A stretch of 29,548 nt of DNA from Arsenophonus melophagi (lineage in GTDB: Bacteria; Pseudomonadota; Gammaproteobacteria; Enterobacterales; Enterobacteriaceae), in NCBI GenBank assembly GCA_032378655.1, contig JAVYJS010000014.1, positions 1-29,548 of the forward strand, in the 5' to 3' direction. Shown piece after piece: positions 1-9,022 of the stretch (positions within the stretch are counted from its first letter, which is position 1; every line of letters starts with the position of its first letter). Under the pieces are notes generated by a model. The model was not told where the DNA came from. It worked only from the letters and a program-made list of their open reading frames with translations, and made no database searches. The position numbers and the translations under genes are program-made.

Positions 1-148
1 ATAGAGAACACTCCTAATTATCTCTACTCTTGAGAGATAATGTAGTTTTGTAAGTTGCAAAATATAAAAAAATAAAAGAGATTCTTCATGAATCTTAATA
101 TATGATCTCGTAAATGATGAGAGCCTAATACCACCATTTCATACTTAT
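1..148. other. Gap downstream of glmS with two small hairpins
   Basis: This is the 3' flank of glmS and holds no gene that I can see. A 9-bp perfect inverted repeat lies at 17-25/33-41 and a 6-bp one at 79-84/90-95. Neither has a clear T-run in the glmS direction, so a terminator role is only possible. Confidence 0.5.
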
Positions 149-1978
149 TTACTCAACAGTCACAGATTTAGCTAAATTTCTTGGTTGATCAATATCTGTT
201 CCTTTAATTAAGGCTACATAATATGATAATAATTGCAATGGAATAGTATAAAAAATCGGAGCACTCAACTCCTCTACATAAGGTAGAGGGATGATTTTCA
301 TATTTTTTTTGGAAATAAAGCCAGCATTTTGATCGGCAAAAATATAAAGTAATCCACCGCGAGCTCTAACTTCTTCTATGTTTGATTTAAGCTTTGTGAG
401 TATTTTATTATTTGCTGCAATAATGATTACAGGCATATTAGCATCAATCAAGGCTAAAGGGCCATGTTTCAATTCACCAGCTGCATAAGCTTCAGCATGA
501 ATATAAGAAATCTCTTTGAGCTTTAATGCTCCTTCAACCGCTATTGGAAATAGATTACCACGACCAAGAAAAAGAGCATGATTTTTATCAGAAAAATCTT
601 TTGCTAAAATTTCAATAATGTGTTCTGTTGATAACAGACTATCAATACGTGTAGGTAGAGCATGTAATGCTTTTAAAATATCATACTCAAGAGTCAGATT
701 TTGATCTTTTAATCGGCTTAAATAAGCAACGAGCAATAATAAAACTGTCAATTGGGTAGTAAAAGCTTTTGTAGATGCTACACTAATTTCTATTCCAGCT
801 TTTGTCATTAATGCAAAATCTGATTCACGCACTAAAGAAGAGCCTACAATATTACATATTGCCAACGAAGCTAGATAATTAAGCTTTTTTGATAATCGTA
901 ATGCAGCTAACGTATCAGCGGTCTCACCTGATTGAGAAATGGCGATTAATAAACTATTTTTCCGTCGCGCTGGTGTTCGATAGCGGAATTCAGAAGCAAT
1001 GTCTACATCACAAGGAATACCAACTAGTGATTCAAGCCAGTAGCGGGCAACCATTCCTGCATTATATGAAGTCCCACAAGCAGTAATTTGAATGTGTTCA
1101 ACTCGCGATAATAAGCTTTTGGCTTGTGTATCTAATTCAGTAAAAATAACACTATTATGCTGATCAAAGCGACCTTCTAGGGTCTTTTTAATTGCTAAAG
1201 GCTGCTCATAGATCTCTTTTTGCACATAATGACGATACATTCCTTTATCGCCAGAATCATACAGAATCTTGGATTCTATCGACTTACGATTAACTTCTAT
1301 GCCTTTTGGATTAAAAACTCGCACCGCTTGACGAGTCACTGTCGCAACATCACCTTCTTGTAAAAAAATAAAACGACGCGTAACTGGAAAAAGCGCTAAT
1401 TGATCCGATGCTAAAAAATTTTCACCAATGCCTAAACCTATAATTAACGGACTACCCGATCGCATAGCCACTAGCAATCCAGGAGTACGACTATCCATAA
1501 TGACAATGCTATAGTTACCTTGTAACTGAGGAATAATTCGAGGTACTACTTCAAATAAAGTGCCTCCTTTTTGTAATTCCCAATGTGTTAAATGTGCAAT
1601 AACTTCAGTATCAGTTTCTGATGTAAAAAAATATTTTTTTTTAAGTTGATCGCGAAGTTCTTGATAATTCTCAATAATGCCATTGTGGACAACAGCAATA
1701 TATTCTGATGTATGTGGATGGGCATTTTTTTTACTTGGCTGACCATGGGTGGCCCAACGAGTATGTGCAATACCAGTTCCACCAATGACAACATGTTTTT
1801 CTATTTCATTAGCTAAGTTTTGAACCTTACCAGTTTCACGTACTCGCGTTAAATTTTTTTTATCGTCAACAACAGCTAAACCAGCAGAGTCATAACCTCG
1901 GTACTCTAACCTACGAAGGCCTTCAATAAGTATTTTCGCTATATCACGTTGTGATACTGCACCAACAATTCCGCACAT
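149..1978 (-). CDS. glmS: Glutamine--fructose-6-phosphate aminotransferase (isomerizing)
   Basis: GlmS makes glucosamine-6-phosphate from fructose-6-phosphate and glutamine, the committed cytoplasmic step towards UDP-N-acetylglucosamine. The 609-residue length equals that of E. coli GlmS, and the two align end to end. The protein starts MCGIVGAV, so Cys2 is the N-terminal nucleophile of the class II glutaminase domain. TRWATHG and HNGIIEN follow in that domain. Two SIS sugar-isomerase domains come next, with CGTSYN near residue 300 and SQSGETADT near 350, and the C-terminus is LAKSVTVE. A weak GGAA Shine-Dalgarno element sits about 10 nt upstream of the ATG. It lies 59 bp downstream of glmU on the same strand, as in E. 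coli, so the pair is probably co-transcribed. No lesion is visible. Confidence 0.97.
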   Translation of the reverse strand: MCGIVGAVSQRDIAKILIEGLRRLEYRGYDSAGLAVVDDKKNLTRVRETGKVQNLANEIEKHVVIGGTGIAHTRWATHGQPSKKNAHPHTSEYIAVVHNGIIENYQELRDQLKKKYFFTSETDTEVIAHLTHWELQKGGTLFEVVPRIIPQLQGNYSIVIMDSRTPGLLVAMRSGSPLIIGLGIGENFLASDQLALFPVTRRFIFLQEGDVATVTRQAVRVFNPKGIEVNRKSIESKILYDSGDKGMYRHYVQKEIYEQPLAIKKTLEGRFDQHNSVIFTELDTQAKSLLSRVEHIQITACGTSYNAGMVARYWLESLVGIPCDVDIASEFRYRTPARRKNSLLIAISQSGETADTLAALRLSKKLNYLASLAICNIVGSSLVRESDFALMTKAGIEISVASTKAFTTQLTVLLLLVAYLSRLKDQNLTLEYDILKALHALPTRIDSLLSTEHIIEILAKDFSDKNHALFLGRGNLFPIAVEGALKLKEISYIHAEAYAAGELKHGPLALIDANMPVIIIAANNKILTKLKSNIEEVRARGGLLYIFADQNAGFISKKNMKIIPLPYVEELSAPIFYTIPLQLLSYYVALIKGTDIDQPRNLAKSVTVE

Positions 1979-2037
1979 TAATTTTATTCCAATCTATAAG
2001 AGCAATATGCTCTGATGCTGTCGTAGCTTAATTAATA

Positions 2038-3411
2038 TTAATTTTTAACTTTTACTGGGCGTGGCCAATTCAGAACATGTCGCTGTTTTGTACGACTAAT
2101 AACAAGCTCATTTTCTTTAACATCTTTAGTTACAGTTGTTCCAGCTCCGATAGTTGCCCTGTTAGCAATGGTAACTGGAGCAACTAATTGTGTACCAGAA
2201 CCAACAAAAACACTATTACCAATAGTAGTTTTAAATTTATTCGATCCATCATAATTACAAGTTATTGTTCCAGCTCCGATATTAACATCAGAACCAATTT
2301 CAGCATCCCCTAAATAACTTAAATGACCAGCTTTAGAAGCGTTGCCTAACGCAACGTTTTTAACCTCAACAAAATTACCAATATGTACTTTATTTGACAA
2401 CTTAGTTCCCTGACGTAAGCGAGCAAAAGGTCCTACAGTGCAGGATAGAGATAATTCTGCTCCTTCTATAATGGAGTATGAGCTAATAATTGAATTGTCA
2501 TCGATAGTGCAGTTCTGTAATATGCAGCCTGCATGAACATATACATTGTTTCCTAGTACAACATTCCCTTCAAGAATAACATTGGCGTCGATAATTACAT
2601 TTCGTCCGTGCTTTAATGTCCCACGCAAATCAAAACGAGCAGGATCAATGATATGAACACCAGCTAATAATAATATTTTGGCTTGTTCTTGTTGATATAT
2701 CCGCTCAAGCACTGACAGCTGTAAATAGTTATTTACACCTTTTATTTCACTTAATTTAATAGGATTAATAGTATTAATTGGACGACCTTCTTCATGCGCA
2801 AATGAGACGATATCAGTGACATAATATTCGTTTTGTGCATTGTTATTATTAAGTTTTTTTAACCATCGTTTTAAATCACCGCCATTAGCAACGAATATAC
2901 CAGCATTAATTTCATTTATTTTACTTTGTTCTTCTTTTATATCTTGCTGTTCAACAATACCAACTACTTGTTCTTTTTTACGAATGATACGTCCATAACC
3001 TGTTGGTTTATTAACAATTGCTGTCAATAAACCTATTCCACCATCAGGCTTAGCATCTATTAATCGTTCCAATGTTTCTTTTGTGATTAGTGGCAAATCG
3101 CCATAAAGCATGATGATATCTTCCTGATCAGAAAAATAAGGTGCTGCTTGTTGCATTGCATGCCCTGTGCCTAATTGTTCTTCCTGTAAGATCCAATGAA
3201 CAGGTTGATTAACTAAAGCTAGTTTCATTAAACTAGCACCGTGACCATAAACTAAATGAATATTATCAGCGTTGAGTGCTAATGCCGTATCGATAACATG
3301 CTGTATTATTGGCTTACCAGCAAGAAGATGTAAAACTTTTGGTAAATCAGAATACATACGGGTACCCTTGCCCGCTGCAAGGATTACAATACTTCTTGCA
3401 TTGATAGACAT
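2038..3411 (-). CDS. glmU: Bifunctional GlmU: acetyltransferase and uridylyltransferase
   Basis: GlmU acetylates glucosamine-1-phosphate and then couples it to UTP, giving UDP-N-acetylglucosamine. The N-terminal nucleotidyltransferase domain carries LAAGKGTRM and DLPKVLH (residues about 10-28), QLGTGHA and LYGDLPL. From about residue 250 there is a left-handed beta-helix made of hexapeptide repeats. It contains AGHLSYLGDAEIG, whose His matches the E. coli acetyltransferase catalytic His363, and NIGAGTITCNYDG. The open frame extends one codon further to a TTG at 3414, but ATG at 3411 is preferred: GAGG lies 9 nt upstream, and the resulting 457 residues match E. coli GlmU (456). It is followed by glmS. 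A 9-bp hairpin lies just upstream at 3429-3451. Confidence 0.97.
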   Translation of the reverse strand: MSINARSIVILAAGKGTRMYSDLPKVLHLLAGKPIIQHVIDTALALNADNIHLVYGHGASLMKLALVNQPVHWILQEEQLGTGHAMQQAAPYFSDQEDIIMLYGDLPLITKETLERLIDAKPDGGIGLLTAIVNKPTGYGRIIRKKEQVVGIVEQQDIKEEQSKINEINAGIFVANGGDLKRWLKKLNNNNAQNEYYVTDIVSFAHEEGRPINTINPIKLSEIKGVNNYLQLSVLERIYQQEQAKILLLAGVHIIDPARFDLRGTLKHGRNVIIDANVILEGNVVLGNNVYVHAGCILQNCTIDDNSIISSYSIIEGAELSLSCTVGPFARLRQGTKLSNKVHIGNFVEVKNVALGNASKAGHLSYLGDAEIGSDVNIGAGTITCNYDGSNKFKTTIGNSVFVGSGTQLVAPVTIANRATIGAGTTVTKDVKENELVISRTKQRHVLNWPRPVKVKN

Positions 3412-3428
3412 CAATGAATACCTCGCTA

Positions 3429-3451
3429 TTTTACTCTTAGGTAGAGTAAAA
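3429..3451. repeat. 9-bp inverted repeat upstream of glmU
   Basis: Perfect arms at 3429-3437 and 3443-3451 with a 5-nt loop, in the 183-bp spacer between atpC and glmU. It would lie in the glmU leader if transcription starts in the spacer. No U-tract follows, and function is unknown. Confidence 0.5.
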
Positions 3452-3565
3452 CTATTTATTGAACAGACTCATTCTTTTTAGCGAAAAAGCTTTTTAAAGA
3501 TACGAAAAGAAATACATATAAGGAAATTCTTTCACTACATGTTTTGGAGCCTTATGAAAATCGAT

Positions 3566-3604
3566 AAAAAAATGATATAATTTTTTAAATTATATCATTT
3601 TTTT
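3566..3604. terminator. Bidirectional terminator-like hairpin at the 3' end of the atp operon
   Basis: A perfect 18-bp inverted repeat at 3566-3583/3587-3604 with a 3-nt loop. The arms end in seven A and seven T, so the RNA hairpin ends in a U-run on either strand. The atpC stop codon (3595-3597) lies inside one arm. The position at the end of the ATP synthase operon fits an intrinsic terminator that separates atp from glmUS. The stem is nearly pure A+T, which makes a strong pause less certain. Confidence 0.6.
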
Positions 3605-4011
3605 ATCAGCTCGATGACACGCAATTTAGCAATTGCTTTTGCTAATTCAGTCGACGCTTGAGCATAGTCGAAAGCGGCATGTGCTTTACGAATACGCTCT
3701 TCTGCTTTACGTTTAGATTCTAATACTTTAACTTCATCCAAATTCTTCGCTCGAATTGCTGTATCTGCCAATAGAATAACACTATTCGGTTGAATTTCAA
3801 GAATTCCTCCAGAAAGATAGATTACTTCTTGTTCACCAAACCGTCCAGTAATGCGTATCATACCAGGCTTAATAGCAGTTAATAACGGAGTATGTTGTGG
3901 ATAAATACCTAACTCCCCTTCGCTACCTGTCACCTGGATTTTTTGGACAAATCCATCAAAAAGCTGCTTTTCAGCACTTACTACAACCAGATGGTAAGTC
4001 ATTGCAGCCAT
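3595..4011 (-). CDS. atpC: ATP synthase F1 epsilon subunit
   Basis: Epsilon is part of the central rotor stalk of F1 and inhibits ATP hydrolysis. The 138 residues align with the 139 of E. coli: MTYHLVVVSAEKQLFDG, VTGSEGELGIYPQHTPLLTAIKPG and YLSGGILEIQP form the N-terminal beta-sandwich, and a C-terminal helical hairpin ends RVIELIKK. The E. coli protein runs two residues further. Here the stop falls inside the 18-bp hairpin at 3566-3604. GGAGG lies 6 nt before the ATG. The start follows the atpD stop by 9 nt, and that junction contains a small hairpin overlapping the Shine-Dalgarno sequence. Confidence 0.96.
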   Translation of the reverse strand: MAAMTYHLVVVSAEKQLFDGFVQKIQVTGSEGELGIYPQHTPLLTAIKPGMIRITGRFGEQEVIYLSGGILEIQPNSVILLADTAIRAKNLDEVKVLESKRKAEERIRKAHAAFDYAQASTELAKAIAKLRVIELIKK

Positions 4012-4018
4012 ACAAACC

Positions 4019-4035
4019 TCCTATCGGAGATAGGA
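4019..4035 (-). promoter_or_regulatory. Small hairpin over the atpD stop and the atpC Shine-Dalgarno
   Basis: A 7-bp perfect stem (4019-4025/4029-4035) with a 3-nt loop covers the last codons of atpD and runs into the GGAGG of atpC. If it folds in mRNA, ribosomes finishing atpD would open it, which would couple atpC translation to atpD. The regulatory role is inferred from position only. Confidence 0.35.
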
Positions 4036-5415
4036 TAAATCTTTTCCTTTCTCCACTGCTTCTTCTATATTTCCTACCATATAAAACGCTTGTTCAGGAA
4101 CATGATCATAAAAGCCATTTAAAATACCTTTAAAGCCATGAATGGTTTCTTTTAACGAAACAAATTTTCCTATTGAACCAGTGAATACTTCAGCTACAAA
4201 GAATGGCTGAGATAGGAAGCGCTGAACCTTACGAGCTCGTGAAACAATTAACTTATCTTCTTCAGATAACTCATCCATTCCTAAAATAGCGATAATATCT
4301 TTCAAAGATTGATAACGCTGTAAAATAGATTTAACACCACGCGCTACATCATAATGTTCTTGTCCTACGACTAATGGATCAAGCTGACGACTAGTTGAAT
4401 CTAACGGATCAACTGCAGGATAGATACCTAATGATGCGATCTGACGGCTAAGAACGACAGTTGCATCTAAATGAGCAAAAGTCGTTGCAGGCGCAGGATC
4501 TGTTAAATCGTCGGCAGGGACATATACTGCTTGAACAGAGGTAATAGAACCTGTTTTAGTTGATGTAATACGTTCCTGTAAACTACCCATCTCTTCTGCT
4601 AAAGTAGGTTGATAACCTACTGCAGAAGGCATACGACCCAATAGAGCCGATATCTCCGTTCCAACTAATGTATAACGATAGATATTGTCGATAAACAATA
4701 AAACATTTCTTCCATCATCACGAAACTTCTCTGCAATCGTTAAACCAGTTAACGCAACACGCAAACGATTCCCAGGAGGTTCATTCATTTGACCGTAAAC
4801 CAGAGAAACTTTATCCAATACATTAGAATCTATCATTTCTCGATAAAAATCATTACCTTCACGAGTACGCTCACCAACACCGACAAAAACAGAATAACCA
4901 GCATGCTCAATTGCAATATTACGAATCAACTCCATCATATTAACTGTTTTGCCAACACCAGCTCCACCAAATAATCCTACTTTACCCCCTTTAGCAAATG
5001 GGCAAATAAGATCCATAACTTTGATACCAGTTTCAAGTAATTGAGTTGAATGAGATAAATCTGTGTACCTAGGAGCGTCACGATGAATAGACCAACATTC
5101 TTCTGCGCAAATATCGCCTTTCATATCGATAGGATCTCCTAGCACATTCATGATGCGCCCTAAAGTGGCTTTGCCGACAGGCACCTTAATTGGATGAGCT
5201 AAATCATCAACATCTAAACCACGTTTTAAACCATCAGAAGTCCCTATTGCGATACAACGAACAACACCACCACCTAATTGCTGCTGAACTTCTAAGATGA
5301 GTTTTTCTTTATAATTTTTTACTTCAAGAGCATTGTAAACTTTCGGCGCTTCTCCTTGAGAAAATGCAACATCCACTACAGCGCCAATTATCTGGACAAT
5401 CTTTCCAGTCGCCAT
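4021..5415 (-). CDS. atpD: ATP synthase F1 beta subunit
   Basis: Beta is the catalytic subunit of F1. The Walker A loop GGAGVGKT lies near residue 150. GERTREGNDFY follows, then the Walker B region VLLFIDNIYRYT, and later DPLDSTSRQLDP. Similarity to E. coli AtpD is very high along the whole length. At 464 residues it is four longer than E. coli (460). The extra residues come from readthrough past the ancestral end (E. coli ends EKAKKL, here EKGKDLSYLR), and these last codons lie in a small hairpin at 4019-4035. AGAGGA precedes the ATG. It lies between atpG (34 bp upstream) and atpC (9 bp downstream). Confidence 0.98.
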   Translation of the reverse strand: MATGKIVQIIGAVVDVAFSQGEAPKVYNALEVKNYKEKLILEVQQQLGGGVVRCIAIGTSDGLKRGLDVDDLAHPIKVPVGKATLGRIMNVLGDPIDMKGDICAEECWSIHRDAPRYTDLSHSTQLLETGIKVMDLICPFAKGGKVGLFGGAGVGKTVNMMELIRNIAIEHAGYSVFVGVGERTREGNDFYREMIDSNVLDKVSLVYGQMNEPPGNRLRVALTGLTIAEKFRDDGRNVLLFIDNIYRYTLVGTEISALLGRMPSAVGYQPTLAEEMGSLQERITSTKTGSITSVQAVYVPADDLTDPAPATTFAHLDATVVLSRQIASLGIYPAVDPLDSTSRQLDPLVVGQEHYDVARGVKSILQRYQSLKDIIAILGMDELSEEDKLIVSRARKVQRFLSQPFFVAEVFTGSIGKFVSLKETIHGFKGILNGFYDHVPEQAFYMVGNIEEAVEKGKDLSYLR

Positions 5416-5449
5416 CTTAAATCCTCTTATATAATTCTTAAACTTAACA

Positions 5450-6313
5450 TCAAACTACGTCAACGCCTGAAATTATCTCGGTAAGTTCTTGAGTAATGCT
5501 TGCTTGACGAGCTTTATTATAAAGTAACTGCAACTCTTTAATCATGTTATCACCATTGTCAGTAGCTGATTTCATCGCTACCATTCTAGAAGCTTGTTCA
5601 CTAGCTAAGTTTTCAACAACGCTCTGATAAACCTGTGATTCGATATAACGACGAAGTATGGTATCCAGAAGTGTCTTAGAATCAGGCTCATATAAATAAT
5701 CCCAAGATTTCTTATTTAATATTTTATCATTATCTGGAAGTAAAGGTAATAATTGAGTAATACTTGGAATTTGAGTCATAGCGTTAACAAACTTATTAGT
5801 TACAACATATAATTTATCTATACGCCCTGAATCATATGCTTCTAACATAATGTTCACTGGTCCAATAAGATTGGATAGAGAAGGAGCATCTCCCATTCCA
5901 TTTACATGCGCAATAATATTAGTGCCAACTGAATTGAAGAATAAAAATGCCTTAGAACCAATTAATGCCAGATCAATCGGAATACTCTTATCGGTCCATA
6001 TTTTCATTTCTTTCAATAATTTTTTAAATAAATTAATATTTAATCCACCACACAAACCACGATCGGTTGAAATAACTAAATAGCCTATACGTTTAACATT
6101 GCGCTTTTTAAGATATGGATGTTTATATTCCAAATTACCTAACGTTAAATGACCAATGACATTACGTATCATTTCTGAATAAGGACGACTAGCTGCCATG
6201 CGATCTTGCGTTTTTCGCATCTTTGATGCAGCAACTACCTCCATTGCTTTAGTGATCTTTTTTGTGTTTTGTACACTAGCGATCTTAAAACGTATCTCTT
6301 TTGTACCAGCCAT
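5450..6313 (-). CDS. atpG: ATP synthase F1 gamma subunit
   Basis: Gamma is the rotating central shaft of F1. The 287-residue length equals that of E. coli. The N-terminal helix carries the conserved KEIRFKIASVQNTKKITKAM and MVAASKM-like segments, with DRGLCGGLN in the middle. The C-terminal helix includes ASRMVAMKSATDN and YNKARQASITQELTEIISG, the part that enters the alpha/beta ring. AAGGGT lies 7 nt before the ATG. It sits 59 bp after atpA and 34 bp before atpD in the standard operon order. Confidence 0.97.
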   Translation of the reverse strand: MAGTKEIRFKIASVQNTKKITKAMEVVAASKMRKTQDRMAASRPYSEMIRNVIGHLTLGNLEYKHPYLKKRNVKRIGYLVISTDRGLCGGLNINLFKKLLKEMKIWTDKSIPIDLALIGSKAFLFFNSVGTNIIAHVNGMGDAPSLSNLIGPVNIMLEAYDSGRIDKLYVVTNKFVNAMTQIPSITQLLPLLPDNDKILNKKSWDYLYEPDSKTLLDTILRRYIESQVYQSVVENLASEQASRMVAMKSATDNGDNMIKELQLLYNKARQASITQELTEIISGVDVV

Positions 6314-6372
6314 TTTAACGACCCTTATGCACTCAGTTATTCTTAATAAATATTCAATAAATATTTAATGCA

Positions 6373-7932
6373 TTACCAGGATTTAGTTGCCTTAAAAGAA
6401 TCCAGTATTACATGTAATTTAGCTTCTATGGTATCGTTATATTCACCTTTTTGATCAATTTCCTTCAGAAGAACAGAGTATTCACGAACAGCGAACATCA
6501 ATAATGCTGTCTCAAAATCACTAATTTTTTCTAGTTCTACATCTTCCAAAAAACCATGTTCAGCAGCGAATAAAGATAATGCTTGCTGTGCAACTGACAT
6601 TGGCGTGAATTGTTTCTGTTTTAACAATTCAGTCACTTTCTGTCCATGATCAAGCTGTTTACGTGTTGCCTCTTCTAAATCAGAAGCAAATTGTGAAAAT
6701 GCAGCTAATTCATAATACTGTGCCAACGCAGTACGAATGCTAGCAGATAATTTTTTGATAATCTTAGTTTGAGCAGCGCCGCCTACACGTGATACTGAGA
6801 TTCCAGCATTTACTGCTGGGCGAATGCCTTCATTAAACAAGTTAGACTCTAAAAAAATTTGTCCATCTGTGATTGAGATAACATTAGTAGGAACAAATGC
6901 AGAAACATCGCCTGCTTGTGTTTCAATAATCGGTAATGCTGTTAATGAACCTGTTTTACCTTTTACTTTACCATTAGTAAATTTTTCAACGTATTCAGCA
7001 TTAACACGTGCAGCACGCTCAAGTAAACGTGAGTGAAGATAAAAAATATCACCAGGGTATGCTTCACGCCCAGATGGACGACGTAACAATAGGGAAATTT
7101 GTCGATAAGCAATTGCCTGTTTAGAGAGATCATCATAAATAATTAATGCGTCTTCACCACGATCCCTAAAGTATTCACCCATTGCACAACCAGAATAAGG
7201 AGCAAGGTATTGTAATGTCGCAGATTCAGAAGCGGTAGCGACAACAACTATTGTATTTTTGAGCGCCCCGTACTCTTCTAGTTTGCGTACCACATTAACA
7301 ACGGTTGAAGCTTTTTGCCCAATTGCTACATATATACATTTTATTTCAGAATCGCGTTGATTAATAATAGCATCAATAGCTAATGCCGTTTTACCTGTTT
7401 GGCGATCACCAATAATTAACTCACGTTGACCACGCCCAATAGGGATCATAGCGTCAACTGCTTTGTATCCTGTTTGTACAGGTTGATCAACTGGTTGACG
7501 ATCAATGACGCTGGGTGCAATAACTTCAATGGCAGAGAATCCATCATGTTCAATAGGACCTTTACCATCAATAGGCTCACCCTGCATATTAACAACTCGT
7601 CCAAGCAACCCTCTACCTACAGGCACTTCAAGAATACGGCCTGTACACTTGACTTTCATGCCTTCTGATAAATCAGAATAAGGTCCCATAACTACCGCAC
7701 CAACTGAGTCACGCTCTAAATTGAGCGCAATAGCATAGCGACTACCAGGTGCATAGCGACTACCAGGTAATGCAATTATTTCACCTTGCATCACTTCAGA
7801 TAAACCGTGAATACAAATTATACCGTCATGCACAGAAACAATGGTACCCTCATAGTGCACTTCACTCACTACATTAAATTGAGCAATACGTTTCTTGATT
7901 AGTTCACTAATTTCAGTGGAATTCAGTTGCAT
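6373..7932 (-). CDS. atpA: ATP synthase F1 alpha subunit with a six-residue internal duplication
   Basis: Alpha is the non-catalytic nucleotide-binding subunit of F1. The Walker A loop GDRQTGKT lies near residue 175. DALIIYDDLSKQA, ALPIIETQAGDVSAFVPTN and SVSRVGGAAQ follow, and the C-terminus is LDSFKATKSW, as in E. coli. The length is 519 residues against 513 in E. coli. The whole difference is a tandem duplication of the six residues PGSRYA (positions 56-61 and 62-67), encoded by an exact 18-bp repeat at 7733-7768. AAGAGG precedes the ATG. The gene lies 13 bp after atpH. The reading frame and catalytic motifs are intact, so the protein is probably functional. Confidence 0.98.
   Translation of the reverse strand: MQLNSTEISELIKKRIAQFNVVSEVHYEGTIVSVHDGIICIHGLSEVMQGEIIALPGSRYAPGSRYAIALNLERDSVGAVVMGPYSDLSEGMKVKCTGRILEVPVGRGLLGRVVNMQGEPIDGKGPIEHDGFSAIEVIAPSVIDRQPVDQPVQTGYKAVDAMIPIGRGQRELIIGDRQTGKTALAIDAIINQRDSEIKCIYVAIGQKASTVVNVVRKLEEYGALKNTIVVVATASESATLQYLAPYSGCAMGEYFRDRGEDALIIYDDLSKQAIAYRQISLLLRRPSGREAYPGDIFYLHSRLLERAARVNAEYVEKFTNGKVKGKTGSLTALPIIETQAGDVSAFVPTNVISITDGQIFLESNLFNEGIRPAVNAGISVSRVGGAAQTKIIKKLSASIRTALAQYYELAAFSQFASDLEEATRKQLDHGQKVTELLKQKQFTPMSVAQQALSLFAAEHGFLEDVELEKISDFETALLMFAVREYSVLLKEIDQKGEYNDTIEAKLHVILDSFKATKSW
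7733..7768. repeat. Exact 18-bp tandem duplication inside atpA
   Basis: Two identical 18-bp units, 7733-7750 and 7751-7768, keep the reading frame and insert six residues into the N-terminal beta-barrel domain of AtpA. E. coli AtpA has only one copy of the equivalent segment (PGNRYA). Two exact copies suggest a recent replication-slippage event. Confidence 0.9.
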
Positions 7933-7945
7933 ATTTTTAAACCTC

Positions 7946-8479
7946 TTAAGAATATAAGATGTTACTTAAATTCTCAATGCGAGTACGCACGCTACTGTCA
8001 ATAACGAAGTCTTCAGCGTAAATTATCACTCCTGCAATGATAGACTTATCAATTTTGCAATGTAGTTTAACTTGACATGACAACCGTTTTTCCATTGCTT
8101 GAGCAATTTTAAATTGCTGTTTTTCATTTAGATCAATGGCAGAAATGACGTCAATATTAATTCTAGATTCCAGAAAAGTGCGTAATTTTTTAAATTGCTT
8201 ACAAACCTCTTGTAACGTACTAAGCCGCCTATTTTCAGCCATAATACGAATGAGATTTTGAACATTGTTATCGATTGCATCACCACATATAGTAATCAAT
8301 GTTTTTGCTAATTTTTCTGGCGCTATCAAACCCGTAATCAGCTCACCGATGTGTTGATTACGGGTGACTACAGCAATAAAACTGAGCATATTTTGCCATT
8401 TATCAACACATTGATTTTCTATAGCAAAATCGAAAGCTGCTTTAGCATAAGGTCGAGCAGCCGTAGTAATTTCTGACAT
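7946..8479 (-). CDS. atpH: ATP synthase F1 delta subunit
   Basis: Delta joins the peripheral stalk to the top of F1. The protein begins MSEITTAARPYAKAAFDFA, matching E. coli MSEFITVARPYAKAAFDFA, and has 177 residues as in E. coli. The C-terminal part has VDVISA-like (IDVISAIDL), AMEKRLSCQVKLHCKIDKS and AGVIIYAEDFVIDSSVR. The frame is open upstream to 8557 and overlaps the end of atpF, but the start at 8479 is set by homology and by AGAGGC just upstream. It lies 13 bp after atpF and 13 bp before atpA. Confidence 0.97.
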   Translation of the reverse strand: MSEITTAARPYAKAAFDFAIENQCVDKWQNMLSFIAVVTRNQHIGELITGLIAPEKLAKTLITICGDAIDNNVQNLIRIMAENRRLSTLQEVCKQFKKLRTFLESRINIDVISAIDLNEKQQFKIAQAMEKRLSCQVKLHCKIDKSIIAGVIIYAEDFVIDSSVRTRIENLSNILYS

Positions 8480-8492
8480 GCTAGTGCCTCTG

Positions 8493-8963
8493 TTACAATT
8501 CATTGACCAATTTATCAACGATTGCGCAATGAGTAGCTGTATCAACGGAACGTTCAATGATTTTTTCTGCGCCTAAAATAGCTAACATAGAAACGTGTTT
8601 ACGTAATTCTTCAAGCACACGCCTACGCTCAGCATCAATGTCAATCTTTGCCTGAGCAATAATCTTGTTACGTTCCGTTTCAGCTACTAATTTAGCCTCT
8701 TCAATAATTTGAACACGTTGCTTATTGGCGTGTTCAATAACAATCTTGGCCTCTGCTTTTGCTTTTTTAAGTCGTTCAGAAGCATCAGCTTTCGCTAAAT
8801 CCAAGTTTTTTTTCGCTCGCTCCGCTGCAGATAGACCTGCAGCGATTTCTTTTTGACGTTTTTCAATTGCTGTCATAATTGGCGGTAACACATACTTCAT
8901 ACAAAATAACACAAACAGGACAAATGAAATAGCCTGGCCAAGGATTGTTGCATTAAGATTCAT
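8493..8963 (-). CDS. atpF: ATP synthase Fo b subunit
   Basis: Subunit b forms the peripheral stalk. The protein starts MNLNATILGQAISFVLFVLF, a single N-terminal membrane helix (about residues 5-25), followed by a long charged coiled coil rich in Ala, Glu and Lys, and ends with GAEKIIERSVD and DKLVNEL. The length of 156 residues equals that of E. coli. A GTG one codon earlier (8966) is in frame, but the ATG at 8963 matches the family and has GAGG 9 nt upstream. It lies 59 bp after atpE and 13 bp before atpH. Confidence 0.97.
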   Translation of the reverse strand: MNLNATILGQAISFVLFVLFCMKYVLPPIMTAIEKRQKEIAAGLSAAERAKKNLDLAKADASERLKKAKAEAKIVIEHANKQRVQIIEEAKLVAETERNKIIAQAKIDIDAERRRVLEELRKHVSMLAILGAEKIIERSVDTATHCAIVDKLVNEL

Positions 8964-9022
8964 CACACAATACCTCTTTTAAATTAACATATTTAATACT
9001 CTTTCCTATTTAGCTTATATTT

